Source: Arthrobacter sp. StoSoilA2 (GTDB lineage: Bacteria; Actinomycetota; Actinomycetes; Actinomycetales; Micrococcaceae). Taken from it: a stretch of 64,000 nucleotides of DNA. Position 1 is the stretch's first letter. Each line of letters opens with the position of its first letter. The position numbers and the translations under genes are program-made. Where the stretch lies: the NCBI RefSeq assembly GCF_019977195.1, contig NZ_AP024643.1:2604001-2668000 (forward strand), read 5' to 3'. Positions 46,588 through 54,429 of this stretch are shown here, one piece after another. Below the pieces are notes generated by a model. That model saw nothing but the letters and a program-made list of their open reading frames with translations. It searched no databases and had not been told where the DNA came from.

Positions 46588-48144
46588 ATGTCTGACCTAT
46601 TTCAGGATTATTCCGAGGCCGCTGCGCGCAGCGGCGCCTACGACGAGATGTTCGCCCCCGGCCACGTCGCCAGAAAATCCTACGGTCAGGTTGCCGGTGC
46701 ACTGCGCGAGCTTTCCCTGGCCGATGTCACCGCCCGCGCCGACTCCATGGCACGCACGTTCCTGGACCGCGGCGTGACGTTCGACTACGCGGGGGAGGAG
46801 CGGCCGTTCCCGCTGGACATCGTCCCGCGCGTTATCCCCGCTGACGAGTGGGATGTCCTTGAGCGCGGCGTGGCACAGCGGGTCAAGGCCCTTGAAGCGT
46901 TCCTCAACGATGTATACGGCCGGATGGCCGTGGTGGCTGACGGCGTCATTCCCCGGCAACTTGTCACCACAAGCGCCCATTTCCACCGTGCCGTTCACGG
47001 CTTCGAACCGTCCGGCGGCGTCCGAGTCCACGTCTCCGGCATCGACGTCGTTCGTGATGCGGAAGGCACCTTCCGTGTCCTCGAGGACAATGTCCGCGTG
47101 CCCTCCGGCGTGAGCTATGTACTGGAGAACCGCCGCGCCATGGCCAAGGGCCTGCCCGAGGCATTCGGCCAGCAGCACATTCGGCCGGTGGAAGAGTACC
47201 CCCGCAGGCTCCTCTCAGCGCTGCGCAAGACCGCACCGGCCGGCGTCGATGATCCCACGGTTGTGGTCCTGACACCGGGCGTCTTCAACAGCGCATATTT
47301 TGAACACACCCTCCTTGCCGGACTCATGGGCGTGGAACTGGTGGAAGGCCGGGACCTGATCTGCCGCGGTAACCGTGTGTATATGCGGACCACAGCCGGC
47401 GAACAACGCGTGGATGTCATCTACAAGCGCATCGACGACGACTTCCTGGATCCCCTGCAGTTCCGTTCCGATTCCATGCTCGGTTGCCCTGGCCTGGTCA
47501 ACGCCGCCCGTGCTGGAGGCGTAACCATCGCCAACGCGGTGGGCAACGGCGTAGCCGATGACAAGCTCGTGTACAGTTACGTGCCTGACCTGATCCGGTA
47601 CTACCTTCACGAAGAGCCGATCATTGCCAACGTCGACACTTTCCGGCTCGAGGAAAAGGAAGCCAGGGAACATGTTCTGGACCGCTTGGAGGAACTGGTG
47701 GTCAAGCCCGTCGATGGTTCAGGCGGCAAGGGCCTGGTCATCGGCCCGGATGCTTCCAAGGACGAGCTTGATGCTTTGCGGAAGCGCGTGATTGCAGATC
47801 CTCGTGGCTGGATCGCACAGCCTGTCCTTCAACTCTCCACGGTGCCCACGCTCTCCGGAGACAAATTCGGCCCGCGGCACGTGGACCTCCGCCCCTTTGC
47901 AGTCAACGACGGCGACGACGTCTGGGTCCTTCCCGGCGGCCTGACCCGGGTGGCACTCAAGGAAGGTTCCCTGATTGTGAATTCCAGCCAGGGCGGCGGT
48001 TCCAAGGACACCTGGGTGTTGGCCAATTCGCCACAAATGCCTGCCGAGATCATTCCGCGCCAGTCCGTGACGGTCCGCGAGCAGGTTTCCGTGTGGCCGG
48101 TGGAAAGCAATTGGCGGGACCGCCAGACGGAGCAGCAGCAGTGA
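46588..48144 (+). CDS. Circularly permuted ATP-grasp type 2 protein
   Basis: Member of the circularly permuted ATP-grasp family (DUF404/407), thought to make peptide-like bonds. 518 residues: GVFNSAYFEHTLLAGLMGVELVEGRDL, the ATP-grasp stretch LVVKPVDGSGGKGLVIGP near residue 370, and HVDLRPFAVND. First of three genes with alpha-E and transglutaminase proteins, a widely conserved trio. ATG 46588 is the family start (MSDLFQDYSE); upstream frame to 46408 overlaps the divergent gene and is rejected. Confidence 0.92.
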   Translation: MSDLFQDYSEAAARSGAYDEMFAPGHVARKSYGQVAGALRELSLADVTARADSMARTFLDRGVTFDYAGEERPFPLDIVPRVIPADEWDVLERGVAQRVKALEAFLNDVYGRMAVVADGVIPRQLVTTSAHFHRAVHGFEPSGGVRVHVSGIDVVRDAEGTFRVLEDNVRVPSGVSYVLENRRAMAKGLPEAFGQQHIRPVEEYPRRLLSALRKTAPAGVDDPTVVVLTPGVFNSAYFEHTLLAGLMGVELVEGRDLICRGNRVYMRTTAGEQRVDVIYKRIDDDFLDPLQFRSDSMLGCPGLVNAARAGGVTIANAVGNGVADDKLVYSYVPDLIRYYLHEEPIIANVDTFRLEEKEAREHVLDRLEELVVKPVDGSGGKGLVIGPDASKDELDALRKRVIADPRGWIAQPVLQLSTVPTLSGDKFGPRHVDLRPFAVNDGDDVWVLPGGLTRVALKEGSLIVNSSQGGGSKDTWVLANSPQMPAEIIPRQSVTVREQVSVWPVESNWRDRQTEQQQ

Positions 48145-48226
48145 ACCGGATCGCAGGCCGCAGCGGGACCCCCGTTGAATTGACCCCTGAACTTCGACAA
48201 GCACCACGCGAAGGAGGCGCAGTTTC

Positions 48227-49153
48227 ATGCTGAGCCGTATTGCCGAGTCACTTTTCTGGATCGGACGCTATGTAGAGCGCGCCGACGGCACTGCCAGGAT
48301 CCTGGACGTACACCTGGAGCGCTTGAACCACCTGCCCCTTGAAGAGCAACGCAGTGTGGCCCGCGAACTCCTCGCCGTCATGGGTGCGAAACCACAAAGC
48401 GAAGACTTCGGCCTGCCCGAGCTGCTGCATGCGCTTGCCTATGACAAGCAGAGCGCGTCCTCCATTGCCGGCTCGCTTGGCGCCGCCCGCGAGAACGCCC
48501 GCAGGGCCCGGGAGACCGTCTCGCAGTCACTCTGGGAAAGCCTCAACACCACCTATTACGGCCTGAGCCAGCATCGCAAGGACGTCGTGGGAACCTACCG
48601 TTTCTGCAATTGGGTCCTTGAGCGGACCGCCATGGTGCGCGGGCTGGCGGATACCACCGTCAGCCATGACGAGAGCTGGCTGTTCATGGTTCTCGGGCGT
48701 TCGCTTGAACGTGCGGACATGACAGCACGCATGTTGTCCACACGGGATGTACAGTCCGCGGGAATGTCCTGGGTGAACATGCTGCGGTGTGCTGGCGCGT
48801 ACGAGTCCTTCATCCGGACCCGTAGGGCCGCATTTGGCGACCAGCACGCGGCCGAGTTCCTGCTTCTCGACCGGTTGTTCCCCCGCTCGATCGTCTATGC
48901 CCTGCGCGACGCGGACGAGTGCCTGGCAAAGCTGGATCCTTCAGCACAGCGGGTTGGCTTCATCAACGATGCCCGTCGGATTGTTGGGCAGGCCAGAACG
49001 TTCCTTGAGTTCCACAGGACGGATGACCTGATGTCCGAATTGCCGGAGCATATGGAACGTGTGCAGAAGGCTGTAACCCAGGCTTCGGACGCGATTTCCC
49101 GTAAGTACTTCAATCAGGCTGATGAGCACGCCTGGGTGGGAGAAGTTTCATGA
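48227..49153 (+). CDS. Alpha-E domain protein
   Basis: Alpha-helical protein of the DUF403/alpha-E family, 308 residues. Begins MLSRIAESLFWIGRYVERAD, a hallmark; later YRFCNWVLERTAMVRGLADTT and NMLRCAGAYESF. No catalytic motif known. Middle gene of the trio, 82 nt after the ATP-grasp gene with AAGGAGG upstream, overlapping the transglutaminase start by 4 bp (ATGA). Confidence 0.93.
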   Translation: MLSRIAESLFWIGRYVERADGTARILDVHLERLNHLPLEEQRSVARELLAVMGAKPQSEDFGLPELLHALAYDKQSASSIAGSLGAARENARRARETVSQSLWESLNTTYYGLSQHRKDVVGTYRFCNWVLERTAMVRGLADTTVSHDESWLFMVLGRSLERADMTARMLSTRDVQSAGMSWVNMLRCAGAYESFIRTRRAAFGDQHAAEFLLLDRLFPRSIVYALRDADECLAKLDPSAQRVGFINDARRIVGQARTFLEFHRTDDLMSELPEHMERVQKAVTQASDAISRKYFNQADEHAWVGEVS

Positions 49154-50001
49154 CCCGGCTTAGCATCGTCCACAAGACGGCCTACAAATACAACCGACGC
49201 GTGACGTTGTCCTACAACGAGGCGCGGATGACTCCATTGACCGACGGCCAGCAGGTGGTCCTGGAATCCTCGCTGAAGGTTTCACCCAATCAGGCCTCGG
49301 TCAGCACCTACCGCGACTACTGGGGCACGCGCGTCACTGCCTTCGATATGCAGATGCCCCACGAGAGCCTTGAGGTCCTTGCCACGGCCACAGTGGAAGT
49401 GCACCGGACCGAACGTGTGGCATCCGAGGACGACATCGTGGGCTGGGACGTCATCGCCTCGGAAAAGATCCAGGACGAATTCAGCGATTGGCTGCCCCAG
49501 TCCCGGTTAAGCGGCCCGGGTGAGGAAGTCCTCGGCATCATTCCAGGCGTGGTGGACGGCAAGAACCCCCATGAGGCGGCGTTGGCCATCTTTTCGTGGA
49601 TGGCCGGCGAGATGACGTACATGAAGGGCACCACAGGTGTAACGACGAATGCGGAACAGGCGTGGACGCAACGCCAGGGTGTGTGCCAGGACCTTGCGCA
49701 TTTGGCCATTGGCGCCTTGCGTAGCCGCGGCATACCAGCGCGCTACGTTTCGGGCTACATCCATCCGCGGTCATCCGCTGACATCGGCGAAACGGTTGCC
49801 GGGCAGTCCCACGCGTGGCTGGAGTGGTGGGACGGCGAATGGCGCAGCTGGGATCCCACCAACCATAAGCCTGCCGGTGACTACCACGTGACCGTGGCGA
49901 GGGGCCGGGACTACCGGGATGTTCCGCCGCTGAAAGGCATTCTTTCCGGTGGCGGAGGTTCGGGGCTATCCGTTTCCGTGGAGATCACCCGCCTCGCGTA
50001 A
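49150..50001 (+). CDS. Transglutaminase-like cysteine peptidase
   Basis: Transglutaminase-fold protein of 283 residues with an N-terminal DUF2126-type beta domain (VHKTAYKYNRRVTLSYNEAR) and the catalytic triad Cys (GVCQDLAHL), His (SHAWLEWW) and Asp (WDPTNHK). No signal peptide, so cytoplasmic. Expected to form or cleave isopeptide bonds in the product of its ATP-grasp neighbour; inference from the conserved trio. Confidence 0.93.
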   Translation: MTRLSIVHKTAYKYNRRVTLSYNEARMTPLTDGQQVVLESSLKVSPNQASVSTYRDYWGTRVTAFDMQMPHESLEVLATATVEVHRTERVASEDDIVGWDVIASEKIQDEFSDWLPQSRLSGPGEEVLGIIPGVVDGKNPHEAALAIFSWMAGEMTYMKGTTGVTTNAEQAWTQRQGVCQDLAHLAIGALRSRGIPARYVSGYIHPRSSADIGETVAGQSHAWLEWWDGEWRSWDPTNHKPAGDYHVTVARGRDYRDVPPLKGILSGGGGSGLSVSVEITRLA

Positions 50002-50011
50002 GTAGTCTGTG

Positions 50012-50054
50012 TACAGATGTGGCCCCCAGGAAGGACTTGGGGGCCATATCTGTA
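50012..50054. terminator. Terminator hairpin between convergent genes
   Basis: A 17-bp stem with one G-U pair: TACAGATGTGGCCCCCA (50012-50028) with TGGGGGCCATATCTGTA (50038-50054), starting 10 nt after the transglutaminase stop. No U-tract; may serve both directions. Confidence 0.75.
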
Positions 50055-50077
50055 AGCACACTCGAACGACTTTGGAT

Positions 50078-51529
50078 TTACCAGGGGGAGGGCTTGTAGT
50101 CCTTGAGGAATACCCCGTACTGGTCCTCGCCGTTCTCGCCCATCACGATGGGGTCGTACACGCGGGCAGCACCGTCCACCAGGTCCAAGGGCGCGTGGAA
50201 TCCTTCTTCCATGAGCCGCACCTTGGTGTAATGCGGGCGTTCATCCGTGATCCAACCGGTGTCCACGGCGGTCATGAGGATGCCATCGGAATCCAACATC
50301 TCCTGGGCGCTGGTGCGCGTCATCATGTTCAGGGCAGCTTTGGCCATGTTGGTGTGAGGATGTCCCGGACCCTTGTAGGCACGGGAGAACTGCCCTTCCA
50401 TGGCCGAAACGTTCACGATGTACTTTCGGCGTGCCGTTGAGCGTTTCATGGCATCGCGCAGGCGGCTGACCAGCAGGAACGGAGCCGTTACGTTGCATAG
50501 CTGCACCTCGAGCATTTCGAGCGGATCCACTTCGTCCACTACCTGCGTCCAGCTGTTGATAGTGGCGAGGTCGGGGACCAGCCCGCCGGCATCGATAGCC
50601 GTTCCGGATTCGATCCGGGCCAAAGACGCCGAACCAGTAGAAAGCGCCAGGGAAGTGATGGCGTCTCCGGCAAGGACAGGATGTTCGGTGACGCTGCTGG
50701 CCAGGGCCAGTGGATGCTTGTCATGGGCGTGGCCGAACGTGACCAGTTCGGGGCCTCCGTTGGCAGCGTCCAATGCGGCCGGCAAGGGCTCGTCCTCGGC
50801 GTCAACCAAGGGTTTGTAGGCGTTGCCGGAGCGTCGCACGGTTTGCGCGGCATTGTTGATGATGATGTCCAGCGGGCCGGCCTTGTTCAGGGAGTCCGTC
50901 AGTGCCATCACCTGGGCGGGATCACGGAGGTCGATGCCAACGATCCTCAGGCGGTGCAGCCAATCCGCGCTGTCTTCCATGGCGGCAAACCGACGTGCCG
51001 CGTCTTTGGGGAAGCGTGTTGTGATGGTGGTGTGGGCGCCATCCCTGAGCAGCCGGAGCGCAATGTACATACCGATCTTGGCGCGGCCACCGGTCAACAG
51101 CGCATTGCGGCCGGTCATGTCCGTGCGGGCATCGCGTTTACTGTGGCTGAAGGCAGCGCACTCGGGGCATAGCTGGTGGTAGAACGCATCCACCTGCGTG
51201 TAGTGCTGCTTGCAGATGTAGCAGGGACGTGAGCGGATCAGATGGCCCGCGACCTCGCCGGTGGCTGAAGGAGCAAGCTTGTTGCCGCGGGTTTCATCAT
51301 CGATGCGGTCCGGCGCAGCTGTTGCGGTGAGGGCAATGACTGCACGGTCGGCTTCCGCGATCAGGTCCCGCTTGGTGACGCGGCGGTGCCGCTTGACTGC
51401 TTTGAACATCTTGCCCGTTGCACGACGGACCGCGACGTAGTCCGGGTGCTCCTCGTCATAGACGTGGATTGTGGTCAGAACCTTGAGGCAGGCCTGGATC
51501 TCTTCAGGCGTCAGATCGGTGGAGCTCAT
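50078..51529 (-). CDS. SDR oxidoreductase with N-terminal CxxC domain
   Basis: Fusion of 483 residues. The N-terminal ~130 residues hold a helical part and two CxxC pairs (C103/C106 and C121/C124: RPCYICKQHY, LCPECAAF), a likely zinc knuckle. An SDR domain follows with TGGRAKIG (146-153) and DIIINNAAQT. The catalytic Tyr of Y-x3-K is missing: the segment reads HPHTNMAKAALN, with Thr at that place. It may not be an ordinary dehydrogenase. No operon partners. Start ATG 51529 is conserved-looking (MSSTDLTPEE). Confidence 0.82.
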   Translation of the reverse strand: MSSTDLTPEEIQACLKVLTTIHVYDEEHPDYVAVRRATGKMFKAVKRHRRVTKRDLIAEADRAVIALTATAAPDRIDDETRGNKLAPSATGEVAGHLIRSRPCYICKQHYTQVDAFYHQLCPECAAFSHSKRDARTDMTGRNALLTGGRAKIGMYIALRLLRDGAHTTITTRFPKDAARRFAAMEDSADWLHRLRIVGIDLRDPAQVMALTDSLNKAGPLDIIINNAAQTVRRSGNAYKPLVDAEDEPLPAALDAANGGPELVTFGHAHDKHPLALASSVTEHPVLAGDAITSLALSTGSASLARIESGTAIDAGGLVPDLATINSWTQVVDEVDPLEMLEVQLCNVTAPFLLVSRLRDAMKRSTARRKYIVNVSAMEGQFSRAYKGPGHPHTNMAKAALNMMTRTSAQEMLDSDGILMTAVDTGWITDERPHYTKVRLMEEGFHAPLDLVDGAARVYDPIVMGENGEDQYGVFLKDYKPSPW

Positions 51530-51604
51530 TGACCTGATTTTACAGCCTTGGGAGCCTGGGGCCTGCCTCGGGTTCTACCAGCACAGCCGGTGATGGACGG
51601 AAGC

Positions 51605-53011
51605 CTAGCGGCCTGCGCCCTGTGATGCTGTGTCCGCTACCCGGGACTGGATGCCGGCAGCTACCTTTTCCGCAGAATCCCGGATATCGGGGTCATCCTG
51701 CGTGGCAGCCTTAACGGCTTCCGGCAGGCTCCGCCGGTACTCCGCGGACAACGCGAGCTCCTCTTCGCCGGGTTCAGGAACAAGCTGTCCCTTGGCAAGG
51801 ACTGTGATCCCGGATTCGGTGACCTTGTAGCCGCGCGCCTTGTCCAACGCCGGGTCCAGCCCGATCGCGGCGCCGGCAGGGACCTTGACGTTCTTGTCCA
51901 GGATGGCCCTCTTGATCACTGCACCTTCGCCCACGCGGACCTTATCCATCAGTACTGAGTCCTGGACACGGCTGCCCGCCTCCACGAAGACGTCGTTGGA
52001 GAGCACGGAACCTTCAACGATGCCGCCTGAGATGACCACACCACTGGCCACGATGGAGTCCAGGGCGGTACCCACCGTGCTGTTGCCGCCGCGGACAAAC
52101 TTGGCGGGAGGCGAGATGCTCTGGCGGGTGTAGATGGGCCATTCGGCGTTGTAGAGGTTGAAGATGGGAACGGGGGAGATGAGGTCAACGTGGGCGTCGT
52201 AGAAGGAGTCGATGGTGCCAACGTCCCGCCAGTACGTACGGTCACGTTCGGTGGCACCAGGGATGTCATTCAGCGTGAAGTCATAGACCCCGGCCTCACC
52301 CTTGTCCACGAAGTAGGGAATGATGTCCCCGCCCATGTCGTGCTTTGTATCCAGTCGCTCGGCGTCAACGTGAAGCGCTTCAACGAGGGCGTCGGCGTTG
52401 AAGACGTAGTTGCCCATGGAGGCGAGGAACTGGGTGGGATCGGCCGCAAGCCCGGGCGTGCTGGCCGGCTTCTCCACGAATGCCGCGATCTTCTGGGGAT
52501 CGTTCTGGTCAACTTCAATCACACCGAATTGGTTGGCCATGTTCAGCGGCTGCCGCACGGCTGCTACGGTAGCCTTCGCGCCGCTGGCAATGTGCTGTTC
52601 CACCATTTGTGAGAAGTCCATGCGGTAGACGTGGTCTGCGCCGACCACAACCACAATGTCCGGAGCGTCATCGTGAATAAGGTTCAGGGACTGGTAGATG
52701 GCGTTGGCGCTGCCAAGGAACCAGCTCTTGCCGACGCGCTGTTGCGCGGGTACGGAAGCTACGTAGCGGCCCAACTGTGTGGACATGCGCCAGGTCTCGG
52801 AGATATGTCGGTCAAGGCTGTGCGATTTGTACTGCGTCAGAACCACGATTTTCAAATATCCCGAATTGACCAGATTCGATAGTGCAAAGTCAATAAGCCT
52901 GTAGCCTCCCGCAAACGGAACCGCTGGCTTCGCCCTGTCCGCCGTCAAAGGCATGAGGCGATTGCCTTCGCCGCCAGCCAACACGATTGCCAATACTTTC
53001 TTCAACGCCAT
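51605..53011 (-). CDS. glgC: Glucose-1-phosphate adenylyltransferase
   Basis: Makes ADP-glucose from glucose-1-phosphate and ATP for glycogen synthesis. 468 residues, about 50 longer than the family norm through a C-terminal tail. Motifs AGGEGNRLMPLT, KPAVPFAGGYRLIDF, GADHVYRMD and the left-handed beta-helix region (VVISGGIVEGSVL). Second ATG (53011) has better spacing to GGGGAG than 53017. Divergent from glgA. Confidence 0.95.
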   Translation of the reverse strand: MALKKVLAIVLAGGEGNRLMPLTADRAKPAVPFAGGYRLIDFALSNLVNSGYLKIVVLTQYKSHSLDRHISETWRMSTQLGRYVASVPAQQRVGKSWFLGSANAIYQSLNLIHDDAPDIVVVVGADHVYRMDFSQMVEQHIASGAKATVAAVRQPLNMANQFGVIEVDQNDPQKIAAFVEKPASTPGLAADPTQFLASMGNYVFNADALVEALHVDAERLDTKHDMGGDIIPYFVDKGEAGVYDFTLNDIPGATERDRTYWRDVGTIDSFYDAHVDLISPVPIFNLYNAEWPIYTRQSISPPAKFVRGGNSTVGTALDSIVASGVVISGGIVEGSVLSNDVFVEAGSRVQDSVLMDKVRVGEGAVIKRAILDKNVKVPAGAAIGLDPALDKARGYKVTESGITVLAKGQLVPEPGEEELALSAEYRRSLPEAVKAATQDDPDIRDSAEKVAAGIQSRVADTASQGAGR

Positions 53012-53097
53012 GGTCATAGCTCCCCGTACGTCTTCGTAGCCCCCAAAAGTCCGATTTTCCGGACCCTTTCACACTAGAACACATAAGCCGGAACGAC

Positions 53098-53103
53098 TAC
53101 GTT
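53098..53103 (+). promoter_or_regulatory. -10 box of leaderless glgA
   Basis: TACGTT fits TANNNT and ends 7 nt before the GTG at 53111; no Shine-Dalgarno lies upstream. Confidence 0.45.
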
Positions 53104-53110
53104 GGGTAAC

Positions 53111-54307
53111 GTGCGAATAGACATTGTGACTAAAGAATTCCCTCCGGAAATTTATGGCGGTGCCGGTGTCCACGTTGCCGAGCTCAGCCGTGTGCTGGCG
53201 AAGCACGTGGATCTTCATGTCCGGGCGTTTGGTGCCCCACGTGAGGCCGACTACCACGGGGCCACCGTGGACTCCTACGCCACACCCCACGACCTCGGCG
53301 ACGCCAATGCTGCCCTCCAGACGTTGGGCGTGGATCTTCGGATCGTTCCGGATATTGCGGGAGCGGATCTCGTCCACTCGCACACCTGGTACGCGAACAT
53401 GGCAGGACACCTCGCTTCGCTCTTGCATGGCATTCCCCATGTACTGAGCGCCCACAGCCTGGAACCGCTGCGTCCGTGGAAGGCCGAACAGCTCGGCGGT
53501 GGCTACGCGTTGTCCTCATGGGTGGAGAAGACAGCCTACGAAGCTGCCGCGGCGATCATCGCCGTATCCGATGGAATGCGGCAGGACATCCTGCGCAGCT
53601 ACCCGGACGTTGATCCCGACAAAGTCCGGGTGGTACATAACGGGATCGACGTTTCCCTGTGGGAACGGGACGAAGAGGACGACGCCATCCGCGCGTTGGG
53701 CATGGATCCCGCCAAGCCAAGTGTGGTGTTCGTTGGCCGGAACACGCGCCAAAAGGGGGTCCCCTACCTGTTGCGCGCCGCTTCCAGCCTTCCCGCCGAT
53801 GTTCAACTGGTCCTCTGCCTTGGTGCAGCTGACACTCCCGAATTGGCAGCTGAGACAGCGCGCCTCATTGAGGAGCTCCAAAGCAAGCGTGAGGGCGTGA
53901 TCCTCATTGAGCGGATGCTGCCACGCCGGGAACTCATCCAGGTCCTCAGCCATGCAACAGCATTCGCCTGCCCCTCCATTTACGAACCGCTGGGCATCGT
54001 GAACCTTGAAGCCATGGCTTGCGGCGCCGCAGTGGTGGCAAGTGCTACGGGCGGCATTCCAGAGGTTGTCCAGCACGGCGAGACCGGCCTCCTGGTTCCC
54101 TTGGAGCAGGTCACTGACGGCACGGGAACACCGCTTGATCCTGAAAAATTCGTGGCCGATTTCGCTGCAGCCCTGAACGATGTAGTTGCGGATCCAGCGC
54201 GCGCCCGCAAAATGGGCATTGCTGGCCGGCGACGTGCCGAGGAACATTTCTCGTGGGAGTCCATCACCGAAACCACGCTTGAGGTGTATCGGTCCGTGCT
54301 CGGCTGA
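53111..54307 (+). CDS. glgA: Glycogen synthase (GT4 type)
   Basis: Actinobacterial glycogen synthase/GlgM-type GT-B glycosyltransferase using ADP-glucose. 398 residues; KEFPPEIYGGAGVHVAEL at the N terminus, VVFVGRNTRQKGVPYLL, and the donor-site ACPSIYEPLGIVNLEAMACG. GTG 53111 gives the conserved N terminus RIDIVTKEFPP; TTG 53102 is rejected. Divergent from glgC. Confidence 0.94.
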   Translation: MRIDIVTKEFPPEIYGGAGVHVAELSRVLAKHVDLHVRAFGAPREADYHGATVDSYATPHDLGDANAALQTLGVDLRIVPDIAGADLVHSHTWYANMAGHLASLLHGIPHVLSAHSLEPLRPWKAEQLGGGYALSSWVEKTAYEAAAAIIAVSDGMRQDILRSYPDVDPDKVRVVHNGIDVSLWERDEEDDAIRALGMDPAKPSVVFVGRNTRQKGVPYLLRAASSLPADVQLVLCLGAADTPELAAETARLIEELQSKREGVILIERMLPRRELIQVLSHATAFACPSIYEPLGIVNLEAMACGAAVVASATGGIPEVVQHGETGLLVPLEQVTDGTGTPLDPEKFVADFAAALNDVVADPARARKMGIAGRRRAEEHFSWESITETTLEVYRSVLG

Positions 54308-54340
54308 GCAGCTGGCCGTCCTGGAAAGCAGGCAAAACGA

Positions 54341-54379
54341 CGACGGCGCCGCCCCCCTTGAGTGGGGACGGCGCCGTCG
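54341..54379. terminator. Terminator hairpin between glgA and the acyl-CoA gene
   Basis: CGACGGCGCC (54341-54350) pairs perfectly with GGCGCCGTCG (54370-54379) and the C-rich/G-rich inner part extends the stem. Lies between convergent genes. Confidence 0.7.
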
Positions 54380-54429
54380 CGCTTTGGCGAAACTTCCAAA
54401 AAAGTTCACCGTTCGGAAATCACATCCTG

